Notes: generated from the letters alone by a model not told the origin. A stretch of DNA of 11,267 nt from Betaproteobacteria bacterium (GCA_019237595.1 JAFAGU010000322.1:1-11267); one strand, 5' to 3'. Numbered from the stretch's first letter, positions 1 to 6,932 are shown. A program made the numbers and translations.

Positions 1-1
1 G

Positions 2-175
2 GAAGTGTCGCGCGACGATCTCCTGCGCTTCTACGAGGGCAAGATCGCCAAGTGGTGGATGCCGGACGACGTCGTGTTCGTGCCGGAGCTTCCGCACACC
101 GCGACGGGCAAGCTCTCGAAGCTCACGCTTCGCCAGCAGATGAAGGACTACCGCCTGCCCGAGAAAGCCGCGTGA
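2..175 (+). CDS. Acyl-CoA synthetase (AMP-binding family), C-terminal end only
   Basis: This is the last 57 codons of a gene that begins before the window. Members of this family activate a carboxylic acid with ATP to an acyl-adenylate and then transfer it to coenzyme A. What is visible is the C-terminal AMP-binding_C lid: a KWWMPDD stretch, then VPELPHTATGKLSK, where the lysine of TGK (codon 110-112) corresponds to the catalytic lysine of adenylation. A short tail ending LPEKAA follows. The KWWMPDDVVFV wording resembles the medium/long-chain fatty acyl-CoA ligase group (AlkK-like) more than acetyl-CoA synthetases, but the fragment is too short to assign a substrate. The stop codon overlaps the GTG start of the next gene by 4 bp, so it is the first visible gene of the catabolic operon. 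Confidence 0.88.
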   Translation, partial: EVSRDDLLRFYEGKIAKWWMPDDVVFVPELPHTATGKLSKLTLRQQMKDYRLPEKAA

Positions 176-930
176 TCCGCACAAGCCGGCACGGCGCCGT
201 AGCGCTCGTCGAGCTCGCGCGGCTCGAGAAGAAGAACGCGCTCACCGGCGACATGTACGCCGGGCTCGCCGACGCGATCTCCGGCGCGGAGCGCGACGCG
301 GAGGTGCGGGCGATCCTCCTCCGCGGCACCGAGGATTGCTTCTGCTCAGGCAATGACGTCGCCGACTTCCTGAGCCGCCCGCCGCTTCGCGAGGGCTCGC
401 CCTCGAGCCGCTTCTTCGACGCCATGCTCGATGCGACGAAGCCCATCGTCGCCGCAGTCGGCGGCCCGGCCATCGGCATCGGCACCACCATGCTCCTCCA
501 CTGCGACATCGTCTATGCGGCGAGCGACGCGAGGTTCCAGCTGCCGTTCGTCCCGCTCGGCATCGTCCCCGAATTCGGCTCAACCTACCTGCTGCCCCTC
601 ATCGCGGGATACAAGCAGGCGGCGGAGCTGCTGCTCCTCGGCCAGCCCTTCGACGCGGCCAAGGCGAGGGAGGCGGGCATCGTCACGGCGGTGGTGGAGA
701 AGAAAGACCTCATGCAGAAGGCCGAGCACGCCGCGCTCGCGCTCTCGGCGCTGGCGCCCCAATCCGTGCGCCTCACGAAGCAGCTCCTTAGGAAGCGCCA
801 TCGCGACGTCCTAGACGAGGCGATCGCGGAGGAGATCCGCATCTTCGGCGAGCGCCTCGCCTCGCCGGAGGCGAAGGAGGCGATGTCGGCCTTCCTCGAG
901 AAGCGCAAGCCCGACTTCTCCCGCTTCTGA
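172..930 (+). CDS. Enoyl-CoA hydratase/isomerase (crotonase) family protein, probably isomerase-like
   Basis: This is a 252-residue crotonase-fold protein acting on acyl-CoA thioesters. The open frame extends upstream to 52, but family homology begins only at about VIRTSRHG. I therefore chose the GTG at 172, which overlaps the previous stop (GTGA). Oxyanion-hole regions are visible: CFCSGNDVADF (residues 56-66) and GGPAIGIG (97-104), followed by LLHCDIVYA. The two glutamates of classical enoyl-CoA hydratase (E144 and E164 of the rat enzyme) are replaced by Thr106 and Phe126. A glutamate is instead present at E134 in LGIVPEFGS, the position used by Eci1/ECI2-type delta3-delta2-enoyl-CoA isomerases (PEG or TEG motif). 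I infer a double-bond isomerase or related activity rather than a hydratase. It lies 1 bp before the MaoC gene, which could supply hydration. Confidence 0.9.
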   Translation: MIRTSRHGAVALVELARLEKKNALTGDMYAGLADAISGAERDAEVRAILLRGTEDCFCSGNDVADFLSRPPLREGSPSSRFFDAMLDATKPIVAAVGGPAIGIGTTMLLHCDIVYAASDARFQLPFVPLGIVPEFGSTYLLPLIAGYKQAAELLLLGQPFDAAKAREAGIVTAVVEKKDLMQKAEHAALALSALAPQSVRLTKQLLRKRHRDVLDEAIAEEIRIFGERLASPEAKEAMSAFLEKRKPDFSRF

Positions 931-931
931 C

Positions 932-1375
932 ATGGCCTCGCTTCGCGAGCTCGAGACGCGGGTCGGCGAGGAAGTGGGCGTCTCGCCCTGGCTCGAGGTC
1001 ACGCAGGAGCGCATCGACACGTTCGCGAAAGCGATCGAGGACTTCCAGTGGATCCACGTCGACGTCGAGCGCGCGAAGAAATCGCCTTTCGGCGGCACGA
1101 TCGCGCACGGCTTCCTGACGCTCTCGCTCCTATCGCGCCTCGCCGAGAGCACCTTCGCGTTCTCCGACCGCAAGATGGGAATCAACTACGGCCTGAACCG
1201 CGTGCGCTTCACCTCGCCCGTGCCGAGCGGCTCGCGGGTGCGCGCGCGGTTCACGCTCGCGAAGTACGAGAAGCTCGAGGGCGGCGTCCAGGTGACCTGG
1301 CAAACCACGGTCGAGATCGAAGGCCAGGAGAAGCCGGCCCTGGTCGCCGAATGGCTGGGACGCCACTACTACTAG
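932..1375 (+). CDS. MaoC-like (R)-specific enoyl-CoA hydratase
   Basis: This 147-residue protein is a single hot-dog-fold MaoC dehydratase, expected to add water to trans-2-enoyl-CoA giving (R)-3-hydroxyacyl-CoA. The hydratase-2 signature is clear: D37-F-Q-W-I-H42 with D37 and H42 as the catalytic pair, then SPFGGTIAHGFLTLSLL. The INYGLNRVRFTSPVPSGSRVR block and overall length closely match, from memory, the mycobacterial Rv0130/HtdZ type of stand-alone hydratase. The start ATG is 1 bp after the crotonase stop and has no clear Shine-Dalgarno, so translation is probably coupled. Pairing with an isomerase-like crotonase suggests the two handle unsaturated acyl-CoA intermediates in turn. Substrate chain length is unknown. 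Confidence 0.93.
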   Translation: MASLRELETRVGEEVGVSPWLEVTQERIDTFAKAIEDFQWIHVDVERAKKSPFGGTIAHGFLTLSLLSRLAESTFAFSDRKMGINYGLNRVRFTSPVPSGSRVRARFTLAKYEKLEGGVQVTWQTTVEIEGQEKPALVAEWLGRHYY

Positions 1376-1399
1376 GGTTTTCTGCCTGGAAATCATGCG

Positions 1400-2455
1400 A
1401 TGAACAAGCGATGGGTTAACCGCCCTGCAGGCTCGAATTGGGGGGAGTTCGGTCCCGACGACCAGCGCGGGCGCATGAACTACGTGACGCGCGAAAAGGT
1501 GCTCCAGGGCGTCGCCGAGGTGAAGGAAGGCATCACCTTCTGCCTCTCGCTTCCGCTCGACTATCCCGGCGGCAACGTGATGAACCCGCGCCGCCATCCG
1601 CCGCGCCTTGCCGCGACGCTGAGGGACGGCCGGGGCGCCGGCGCGCAGAACTTCTGCTATGCGCTCGAGAACGACACGCCGGGCGTTACCGACGTCGTCT
1701 GCGACGATGTGGTGCTGCTCACGTTGCAATACTCGAGCCAATGGGACTCCTTCGCCCACATCGGCAGCCGCTTCGACGCGGACGGCGACGGGAAGGTGGA
1801 GATCGTCTTCTACAACGGCTTTCGCGCCGGCGAGGACGTCGTTCCGGCGCCGGAGCGCAAGGACGGCGAGCCCTGGGCGCGCTACGAGGGCACGCACGCG
1901 AGGGCCCTGGGCATCGCCAACCTCGCGGAGCACGGCGCGCAGGGACGCGGCGTGATGATCGACCTGCATCATCACTTCAAGCGCGAGAGGAAGCCGGTCG
2001 GCTACGACGAGCTGATGCGCGTCCTGGAGAAGGACAAGGTGGCGATCGAGAAGGGCGACATGGTCTGCCTCTACACCGGCTTCGCCGACGTGATCCTCGA
2101 GCTCGCCAAGCGCCCGGACCCGAAGCTCCTCCACGGCACCTGCTCGGGCCTCGACGGGCGCGACCCGAAGCTCCTCCAATGGGTGAGCGATTCGGGGCTC
2201 GCGTGCCTCATCGCCGACAACTACGCTGTCGAGCTCATCCCGACGAGTCTCACGAATCCCAAGCCGCATGCCGCGATGCCGCTGCACGAGCATTGCCTCT
2301 TCAAGAACGGGATTCACCTCGGCGAAATGTTCTACTTGACCGAGCTCGCGCGGTGGCTCCGCGAGCATCGGCGCAGCCGCTTCCTTCTCACCGCGCCGCC
2401 GCTCAGGCTGCCCGGCGCCGTCGGATCGCCGCCCGCGGCAGTCGCGACGGTATGA
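1400..2455 (+). CDS. Cyclase family protein (putative metal-dependent hydrolase)
   Basis: This 351-residue member of the cyclase superfamily (Pfam Cyclase, PF04199) belongs to the fold of bacterial kynurenine formamidase and isatin hydrolase, which hydrolyse amide, lactam or ester-like bonds using a divalent metal. It is of the longer type (over 300 residues). N-terminal RPAGSNWGEFGPDDQRGRMN and the C-terminal block PLHEHCLFKNGIHLGEMF (about 294-311) are family hallmarks. The usual HxGTHxDxPxH metal motif is replaced by QWDSFAHIG (Q114, D116, H120), which I recall as typical of this longer subgroup. The start ATG at 1400 sits 24 bp after the MaoC stop with a TGGA sequence about 9 nt upstream. 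The stop overlaps the next start by 4 bp (ATGA). In this operon it might hydrolyse a lactone, a cyclic intermediate or a thioester, but this is inference only. Confidence 0.88.
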   Translation: MNKRWVNRPAGSNWGEFGPDDQRGRMNYVTREKVLQGVAEVKEGITFCLSLPLDYPGGNVMNPRRHPPRLAATLRDGRGAGAQNFCYALENDTPGVTDVVCDDVVLLTLQYSSQWDSFAHIGSRFDADGDGKVEIVFYNGFRAGEDVVPAPERKDGEPWARYEGTHARALGIANLAEHGAQGRGVMIDLHHHFKRERKPVGYDELMRVLEKDKVAIEKGDMVCLYTGFADVILELAKRPDPKLLHGTCSGLDGRDPKLLQWVSDSGLACLIADNYAVELIPTSLTNPKPHAAMPLHEHCLFKNGIHLGEMFYLTELARWLREHRRSRFLLTAPPLRLPGAVGSPPAAVATV

Positions 2456-3204
2456 CCGCGAAGGTCGCGATCGTCACCGGAGGATCCTCCGGAATGGGCG
2501 AAGCCGCCTCGCGGCTCCTCTCGAAGAGCGGCTGGCGCGTCGCGATCGTCTATTCGCGCAACGAGCGGCAGGCGGAGGTGGTCGCCGGGCAATGCGCGGG
2601 TGCGATCGCCGTGAAATGCGACGTCGCGCGCGATGCCGACTGCCGAAAGGCGGCGGCTCAGGTCCTCGAGCGCTATGGAAGGATCGACGCGCTCGTGAAC
2701 AACGCCGGCACGACGAAGTTCGTGGACCACAAGAACCTGGAAGGCCTTGCGGCGGAGGACTTCGAGGCGATCTTCCGCGTCAATCTCATCGGGCCGTTCC
2801 AGATGATCCGCGCCTGCGAGAAGGCGCTGCGGGAAAGCCGCGGCTCGATCGTCAACGTCTCCTCGCTCGCCCACCTGCTCGGCACCGGTTCGTCGATCGC
2901 CTATGCGGCCTCCAAGGCGGCGCTCAACACCATGAGCTTCTCGCTCGCGCGCGCGCTTGCGCCCGAGATCCGCGTCAACGTCGTCGCGCCCGGCTTCGTG
3001 CGCACCCCGTGGCAGGTTGCGGCGATGGGCGAGCAGGGCTCGCAGGAGGCCGAGCGCCGCTACGCCGAGCGCACGCCGCTCAAGCGCGCGCCAGCGGCCG
3101 AGGACGTCGCCGAGACGATCCTCTGGCTCCTCGAGAAGGGGCGCGCGATGACCGGGCAGCTGATGTACGTCGACGCCGGCATGCACGTCGCGTCGCCGCG
3201 CTGA
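2452..3204 (+). CDS. Short-chain dehydrogenase/reductase (SDR, FabG-like)
   Basis: This is a 250-residue classical SDR, an NAD(P)-dependent oxidoreductase interconverting alcohol and ketone groups. The cofactor motif is TGGSSGMG (residues 9-16), followed by CDV (56-58), NNAG (83-86) and the catalytic residues N111, S138, Y151 and K155 (YAASK). The C-terminal end GQLMYVDAGMHV is standard for the family. The residue after the second beta strand is Y34-S-R, and the Arg36 region suggests NADPH preference, though weakly. The ATG overlaps the cyclase stop (ATGA) and no independent ribosome binding site is visible. Its stop overlaps the next start (TGATG). It may reduce or oxidise a 3-hydroxy/3-keto intermediate of the same pathway. 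The open frame continues upstream to 1438, but that part is out-of-frame reading of the cyclase gene. Confidence 0.94.
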   Translation: MTAKVAIVTGGSSGMGEAASRLLSKSGWRVAIVYSRNERQAEVVAGQCAGAIAVKCDVARDADCRKAAAQVLERYGRIDALVNNAGTTKFVDHKNLEGLAAEDFEAIFRVNLIGPFQMIRACEKALRESRGSIVNVSSLAHLLGTGSSIAYAASKAALNTMSFSLARALAPEIRVNVVAPGFVRTPWQVAAMGEQGSQEAERRYAERTPLKRAPAAEDVAETILWLLEKGRAMTGQLMYVDAGMHVASPR

Positions 3205-4775
3205 TGGCGGCGGAATTCGACTACATCGTGGTCGGCGCCGGTTCGGCGGGCTGCGTGCTCGCGAACCGCCTGACCGAGGATGGGACGAGGCGCGTGCTGC
3301 TCCTGGAAGCGGGGCCGCCGGACCGCGATCTCTGGATCCACGTGCCCATCGGCTACGCGAAGCTCTTCACCCGCAAGGACGTGAACTGGGCGTACGAGTC
3401 GGAGCCCGAGCCCGCGCTCGGCGGCCGGCGCGTCTTCACGCCGCGGGGCAAGGTCCTCGGCGGATCGTCCTCGATCAACGGCCTCGTCTACATCCGCGGC
3501 CAGCGCGAGGATTTCGATGGCTGGGGCATGCCTGGCTGGGACTACGCTTCGCTCCTGCCGTATTTCCGCAGGAGCGAGGACCAGCAGCGCGGCGCGGACG
3601 ACTACCACGGGGTCGGCGGGCCGCTCGGCGTCTCGGACATGCCGCGGCACGAGCTCTGCGACGCGTACATCGCCGCCGCGGTCGCGAATGGCGTGCCGCC
3701 GAACGCGGACTTCAATGGCGCCGGGCAAGAGGGCGCCGGCTACTACCAGGCGACGACGCGCAAAGGCCGGCGCTGCAGCACCGCGACGGGCTACCTGCGC
3801 CCCGCAGAGCGGCGGGCGAACCTGCGCGTCGAGACGCATGCGCTTGCGAAGAAGATTCTCTTCGACCGCAAGCGTGCCATCGGCGTCGAATACCTGCAGG
3901 ACGGCGTTTCCAGGAAAGCCACCGCTCGCGCCGAGGTGCTGCTTGCCGGCGGGACGTTCAATTCGCCACAGCTCCTCGAGCTCTCGGGCGTCGGGAGCGG
4001 CGCGCTTCTCCAGCGGCACGGAATTCGCGTGGTCCACGACCTTCCCGAGGTGGGCGAGGCGATGCAGGACCATTTCTACGTGCGCACGTTCTGGCGCTGC
4101 CGCAGGCCGATCACGCTGAACGACGACATGATGAGCTGGCGACGCAAGGCAATCGTCGGCTTGCGCTACCTCCTCTCCCGCGGGGGTCCGCTCTCCATCG
4201 CCGCGGGCCACGCCGGCGTGTTCGCACGCGCACGGCCAGGGGCGACGCGGCCGGACGTGCAGCTCTACTTCATCAATTTCTCGGCCTCGAAGCGCGGCGG
4301 CTTCCTCCACGAGCATTCGGGCTTCACTACATCGTGCTCGCAGCTCCAGGTCGAGTCGCGCGGCTCCTGCCATGTGCGATCGCCGCTCGCCACCGAGGCG
4401 CCGGCGATCCGCTACAACTACCTCGCGACGGAGAACGACCGGCGCTCGATGATCGAGGGCCTCAAGCTCGGCCGGCGCATCGTGATGACGCCGCCGATGC
4501 GCGACTACGTCGTCGACGAGTATTTTCCGGGCGCATCGGTGCAGTCCGACGAAGACTGGCTTGCCGTGTGCCGGGAATCCGGCGAGACGGTCTTCCACCC
4601 GACCTCGACCTGCAGGCTGGGCGCAGTGGTGGACGAGGCGCTGCGCGTGGAGGGGTTGGAGGGCCTGCGCGTCATCGACGCCTCGGTCATGCCCTCGGTC
4701 GTCTCCGGCAACACCAACGCGGCGGTCATCGCCATCGCCGAAAAAGGCGCCGACCTCGTGCTCGGAAAGGCCTAG
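3204..4775 (+). CDS. GMC-family FAD-dependent alcohol dehydrogenase/oxidase
   Basis: This 523-residue glucose-methanol-choline oxidoreductase oxidises an alcohol to an aldehyde or ketone using FAD. The Rossmann motif GAGSAG (G11, G13, G16) and E35 in LLLEAG bind the ADP part of FAD. GMC signature 1 is at about 82-100 (GKVLGGSSSING) and signature 2 at about 248-262 (GGTFNSPQLLELSG). The C-terminal catalytic histidine is H465 in FHPTSTCRLG, paired with an asparagine in SGNTNA (502-506). Length and motifs fit choline dehydrogenase and AlkJ-like dehydrogenases. There is no signal peptide, so it is cytoplasmic or at the inner membrane. An AlkJ-like dehydrogenase together with an AlkK-like ligase recalls the alcohol-to-acyl-CoA branch of alkane degradation, but no aldehyde dehydrogenase is present here. 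Its stop overlaps that of the convergent gene by 4 bp. Confidence 0.94.
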   Translation: MAAEFDYIVVGAGSAGCVLANRLTEDGTRRVLLLEAGPPDRDLWIHVPIGYAKLFTRKDVNWAYESEPEPALGGRRVFTPRGKVLGGSSSINGLVYIRGQREDFDGWGMPGWDYASLLPYFRRSEDQQRGADDYHGVGGPLGVSDMPRHELCDAYIAAAVANGVPPNADFNGAGQEGAGYYQATTRKGRRCSTATGYLRPAERRANLRVETHALAKKILFDRKRAIGVEYLQDGVSRKATARAEVLLAGGTFNSPQLLELSGVGSGALLQRHGIRVVHDLPEVGEAMQDHFYVRTFWRCRRPITLNDDMMSWRRKAIVGLRYLLSRGGPLSIAAGHAGVFARARPGATRPDVQLYFINFSASKRGGFLHEHSGFTTSCSQLQVESRGSCHVRSPLATEAPAIRYNYLATENDRRSMIEGLKLGRRIVMTPPMRDYVVDEYFPGASVQSDEDWLAVCRESGETVFHPTSTCRLGAVVDEALRVEGLEGLRVIDASVMPSVVSGNTNAAVIAIAEKGADLVLGKA

Positions 4776-5287
4776 ATCGTCCTGCTGTCGTAGGCCCAGT
4801 GCAGCAGCGCCTGGCGCTGCGCGGGCCGGCAGCCGAGATCGCCGCGCCGGCAGTTCGCCTTGATCTGCGCGACGTGCCGGCGGATCGCCTTCCACCGCCG
4901 GATCTGGCGCGCGTCGTCCTCGCCCCGGCGCCCCATCCAGTAGCGGCAGTACCACTGGAACCAGCCGCGCGGGTCATCCGGGTGGATCCACCCCTTCGCG
5001 TGCCAGACGGAGAGCGGCTGCGAGGCATCGACGCCAAAGCAATTGAGCGCCGGATCGCGGCCCGAGGGCGAAAGCTTCGCGCGGGCGAACCAGGCTTTCG
5101 GGAACTCGGCGGCGCAATCGGTCATGTACTTGCCGCCGAAGACGCCGAGCCGGAGCATCTCCGCGGGACTGAGCTGCGGAGCGAATTCCGGGTGGAAGTT
5201 GCGGCCCGGCGGCTCGGTGAGGAAATAGACGTAGCGCTTCTGCATCCGGTCGTTGACGACGACGCGGCGAGCCTTACCTCCCGGCAT
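4772..5287 (-). CDS. Conserved Trp-rich protein of unknown function
   Basis: This 171-residue soluble protein is one I cannot place in a named family with a function. Its central part looks highly constrained: GRNFHPEF (28-35), LGVFGGKYMTDC (47-58), FGVDASQPLSVW (84-95), GWIHPDDPRGWFQWYCRY (99-116) and the basic RQIRRWKAIRRH (127-138). It has eight tryptophans and five cysteines but no signal peptide, membrane segment or recognised catalytic motif. The ATG at 5287 overlaps the end of the upstream gene by 14 bp. A later ATG at 5245 would drop 14 residues, but VNDRMQ appears to be part of the conserved region, so the longer form is preferred. The frame is open further upstream to 5734, which is a shadow of the neighbouring gene. 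It is probably co-transcribed with the flavin-binding protein and ends head-on into the GMC gene. Confidence 0.75.
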   Translation of the reverse strand: MPGGKARRVVVNDRMQKRYVYFLTEPPGRNFHPEFAPQLSPAEMLRLGVFGGKYMTDCAAEFPKAWFARAKLSPSGRDPALNCFGVDASQPLSVWHAKGWIHPDDPRGWFQWYCRYWMGRRGEDDARQIRRWKAIRRHVAQIKANCRRGDLGCRPAQRQALLHWAYDSRTI

Positions 5288-5825
5288 TCGGGCTCTTCGT
5301 GTTGTCGACGGCGGGCCAGCGCGCCTCGCGCGACGGCAGCGGCCCTTCCTTCCCTGTGAGCTTCTCGATGGCGATTGCGTAGACCGTCGCGTCCGCGAGC
5401 CTTGGGTAAACGGATTTCGGCCGCTCCCAGGAGCGATCGGCGTACTTCCCCATGAGCGCGTCGAAGAAGGCGCTCTTCTCCGCCTCGTCGGCGACGATGC
5501 GGGCGCGGCCGAAGGCGACGACGCTCCGATAGGAGATCGAGGTATCGCATTCGAACCGGCCGTACGGGAAGACCTCGCCGGGCTCGTCCGCTTCGTAGCA
5601 CACGCGCGGATCACGCTCGATGTTGGCGCGTAGGTGGCCTCGGAGGCCCGTGTTGTGGACGAGCAGCGTGTCGCCGGAGAAGACGTGGAGCAGCGGCACG
5701 ACATAGGGCCAGCCGTCGGCGCCCACGGTGGCAAGGCGGCCGCAATAGGTGCGCGCGAGCAGCTCCCGCGCGAGCGCCTCGGGCATCAGCTTGTCCTTCC
5801 TTCGGACCTCGGGAAGCGCGCTCAT
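5274..5825 (-). CDS. Pyridoxamine 5'-phosphate oxidase superfamily protein, NimA-like
   Basis: This 183-residue protein has the flavin-binding split-barrel fold. The pattern is that of the NimA group: an N-terminal VRRKDK, then CGRLATVGADGWPYVVPL (28-45), a LLVHNTGLRGHLRANI segment, RDPRVCYEAD, and YRSVVAFGRARIV with a C-terminal FFDALMGKY region. Relatives bind FMN or another flavin and some reduce nitroimidazoles. The physiological substrate of most members is unknown, so no specific reaction is claimed. The ATG at 5825 begins at the family's usual N-terminus; the open frame extending upstream runs over the opposite-strand genes and is not coding. It is transcribed divergently from the DUF3301 gene across 42 bp and overlaps the downstream Trp-rich protein gene by 14 bp, indicating a two-gene unit. 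Confidence 0.88.
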   Translation of the reverse strand: MSALPEVRRKDKLMPEALARELLARTYCGRLATVGADGWPYVVPLLHVFSGDTLLVHNTGLRGHLRANIERDPRVCYEADEPGEVFPYGRFECDTSISYRSVVAFGRARIVADEAEKSAFFDALMGKYADRSWERPKSVYPRLADATVYAIAIEKLTGKEGPLPSREARWPAVDNTKSPNAGR

Positions 5826-5850
5826 CGCCCGAGCATAGCGCACGCGCCGA

Positions 5851-5856
5851 TATAAT
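5851..5856 (+). promoter_or_regulatory. Candidate -10 box in the divergent intergenic region
   Basis: A perfect TATAAT hexamer lies 11 bp before the ATG of the DUF3301 gene, in the only AT-rich spot of a 42-bp divergent spacer (5826-5867). No convincing -35 box is found at 16-18 bp spacing and there is no TGn extension, so it is a candidate only. Transcription would start near 5863, leaving an almost leaderless mRNA. On the opposite strand the same spot reads TATATC (5854-5849), which could serve the divergent NimA-like gene. Confidence 0.4.
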
Positions 5857-5867
5857 CGCGCTCTCCT

Positions 5868-6176
5868 ATGTGGGAAGGCGCGGCGATCGTCGTCATCGCG
5901 GCAGGGATATTCCTCTGGCTCGACAGCCTCAAGGCGCGCGAGCGGGCGGTGCTCGCCGGCCGCTCGGCCTGCGAGCGCTACGCGCTGCAATTCCTCGACG
6001 ATACCGTTGCGTTCGCGCGCCTGCGGCTCGCGAGAGGCGAGGACGGGCAGCTGCGCATCGCGCGCACGTACACATTCGAGTTCTCGGATACAGGCAACAA
6101 CCGCCGCCACGGCGCGATCGTCATGCTCGGCGCCGAGCTCCACGACCTGCAGCTCGAGCCGTATCCAGTGCAATGA
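5868..6176 (+). CDS. DUF3301 family single-pass membrane protein
   Basis: This small protein of 102 residues has an N-terminal hydrophobic segment (about residues 4-18, GAAIVVIAAGIFLWL) followed by a basic/charged stretch DSLKARERA, so it is anchored in the inner membrane with a soluble C-terminal part. The order of motifs (RSACERYALQFLDDTVAF, then RTYTFEFSDTGNNRRHGAIVMLG and a LQLEPY end) matches my recollection of the DUF3301 family of beta- and gammaproteobacteria, whose function is unknown. The ATG has no purine-rich Shine-Dalgarno (upstream reads ctctcct). It is the first gene of the right-hand transcript, 18 bp before fpr. Confidence 0.87.
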   Translation: MWEGAAIVVIAAGIFLWLDSLKARERAVLAGRSACERYALQFLDDTVAFARLRLARGEDGQLRIARTYTFEFSDTGNNRRHGAIVMLGAELHDLQLEPYPVQ

Positions 6177-6194
6177 GCGCGGCATGAGCCTGCG

Positions 6195-6932
6195 ATGAGC
6201 GACGCCTGGCTGGCGGGGCGAGTGGTGGAGAACCGGCATTGGACCGAGACGCTCTTCTCGCTGCGCGTTGAAGGCGCCCCGCTCGAGTTCGAGGCGGGCC
6301 AGTTCGTCCGCCTGGCGCTCGACGTGGACGGCGAGCGGGTGGCGCGCGCCTTCTCGTTCGTGAATCCGCCCTCGGATCCGGTGCACGAGTTTTTCGGCGT
6401 GGTGGTCCCCGAAGGCCCGCTGTCGCCGCGCCTCGCCAGGCTCGCGCCGGGGCAAACGCTTTACCTTGCGAAGCGCGCCGCCGGGTTCCTCGTGCTCTCG
6501 GAAGTGCCGGACGCCCAAACGCTCTGGCTGCTCGCCACCGGGACCGGCCTCGCGCCGTTTCTCTCGATCCTGCGCACCGACGCGCCCTGGCGGCGTTTCC
6601 GGCGCGTGGTGCTCGTGCATGCCGTGCGCTTCGCGCGCGAGCTCGTTTACCAGGAATTGATTTCCGGCCTGAAGAGGCCGGAGTTCTCCTACCTCAGCTT
6701 CGTGAGCCGCGAAGCGCATGCAGGATCACTCGCCGGGCGCATCCCGGCGGCAATCGCCGATGGCCGGCTCGAGGCGGCGGCGGCCGTTCCGCTCGCGGCC
6801 GCCGATTCGCACGTCATGCTCTGCGGCAATCCGGACATGCTGCGCGACGCACAGGCCGCGCTCGCCGAGCGGGCCCTTCGCAAGCACCGCCGGCGCGCGC
6901 CCGGGCATATCACCGTCGAGAGCTTCTGGTGA
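6195..6932 (+). CDS. fpr: Ferredoxin--NADP(+) reductase
   Basis: This 245-residue bacterial class I ferredoxin-NADP reductase is a cytoplasmic FAD enzyme that moves electrons between NADPH and ferredoxin or flavodoxin. It feeds iron-sulfur cluster, radical-SAM and oxidative-stress reactions. The FAD-binding motif is RAFSFVN (51-57), the NADP-binding glycine loop is TGTGLAP (115-121), and the C-terminal nucleotide motif is MLCGNPDML (208-216). The protein ends HITVESFW with a terminal tryptophan, as in the E. coli enzyme (which ends AEHYW), and it aligns along its whole length with E. coli Fpr from memory. The start is the ATG at 6195; another ATG at 6184 is out of frame. Its stop overlaps the lipoprotein start by 4 bp. 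Confidence 0.94.
   Translation: MSDAWLAGRVVENRHWTETLFSLRVEGAPLEFEAGQFVRLALDVDGERVARAFSFVNPPSDPVHEFFGVVVPEGPLSPRLARLAPGQTLYLAKRAAGFLVLSEVPDAQTLWLLATGTGLAPFLSILRTDAPWRRFRRVVLVHAVRFARELVYQELISGLKRPEFSYLSFVSREAHAGSLAGRIPAAIADGRLEAAAAVPLAAADSHVMLCGNPDMLRDAQAALAERALRKHRRRAPGHITVESFW

Noticed and set aside
52..171. N-terminal extension of the crotonase gene
   Set aside because: The extension reads through the end of the acyl-CoA synthetase in another frame. Family similarity begins at the GTG at 172.
3060..4955. 631-codon - strand frame opposite the GMC gene
   Set aside because: Low-complexity antisense shadow with no recognisable motif; the + strand has all GMC signatures.
5243..5245. Alternative ATG start for the Trp-rich unknown protein
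   Set aside because: It would remove the VNDRMQ-like region that appears conserved. Kept only as a less likely alternative.
5826..6719. Upstream extension of the NimA-like gene on the - strand
   Set aside because: It would run antisense through the DUF3301 and fpr genes. The translated extension has no family similarity and the conserved start is the ATG at 5825.
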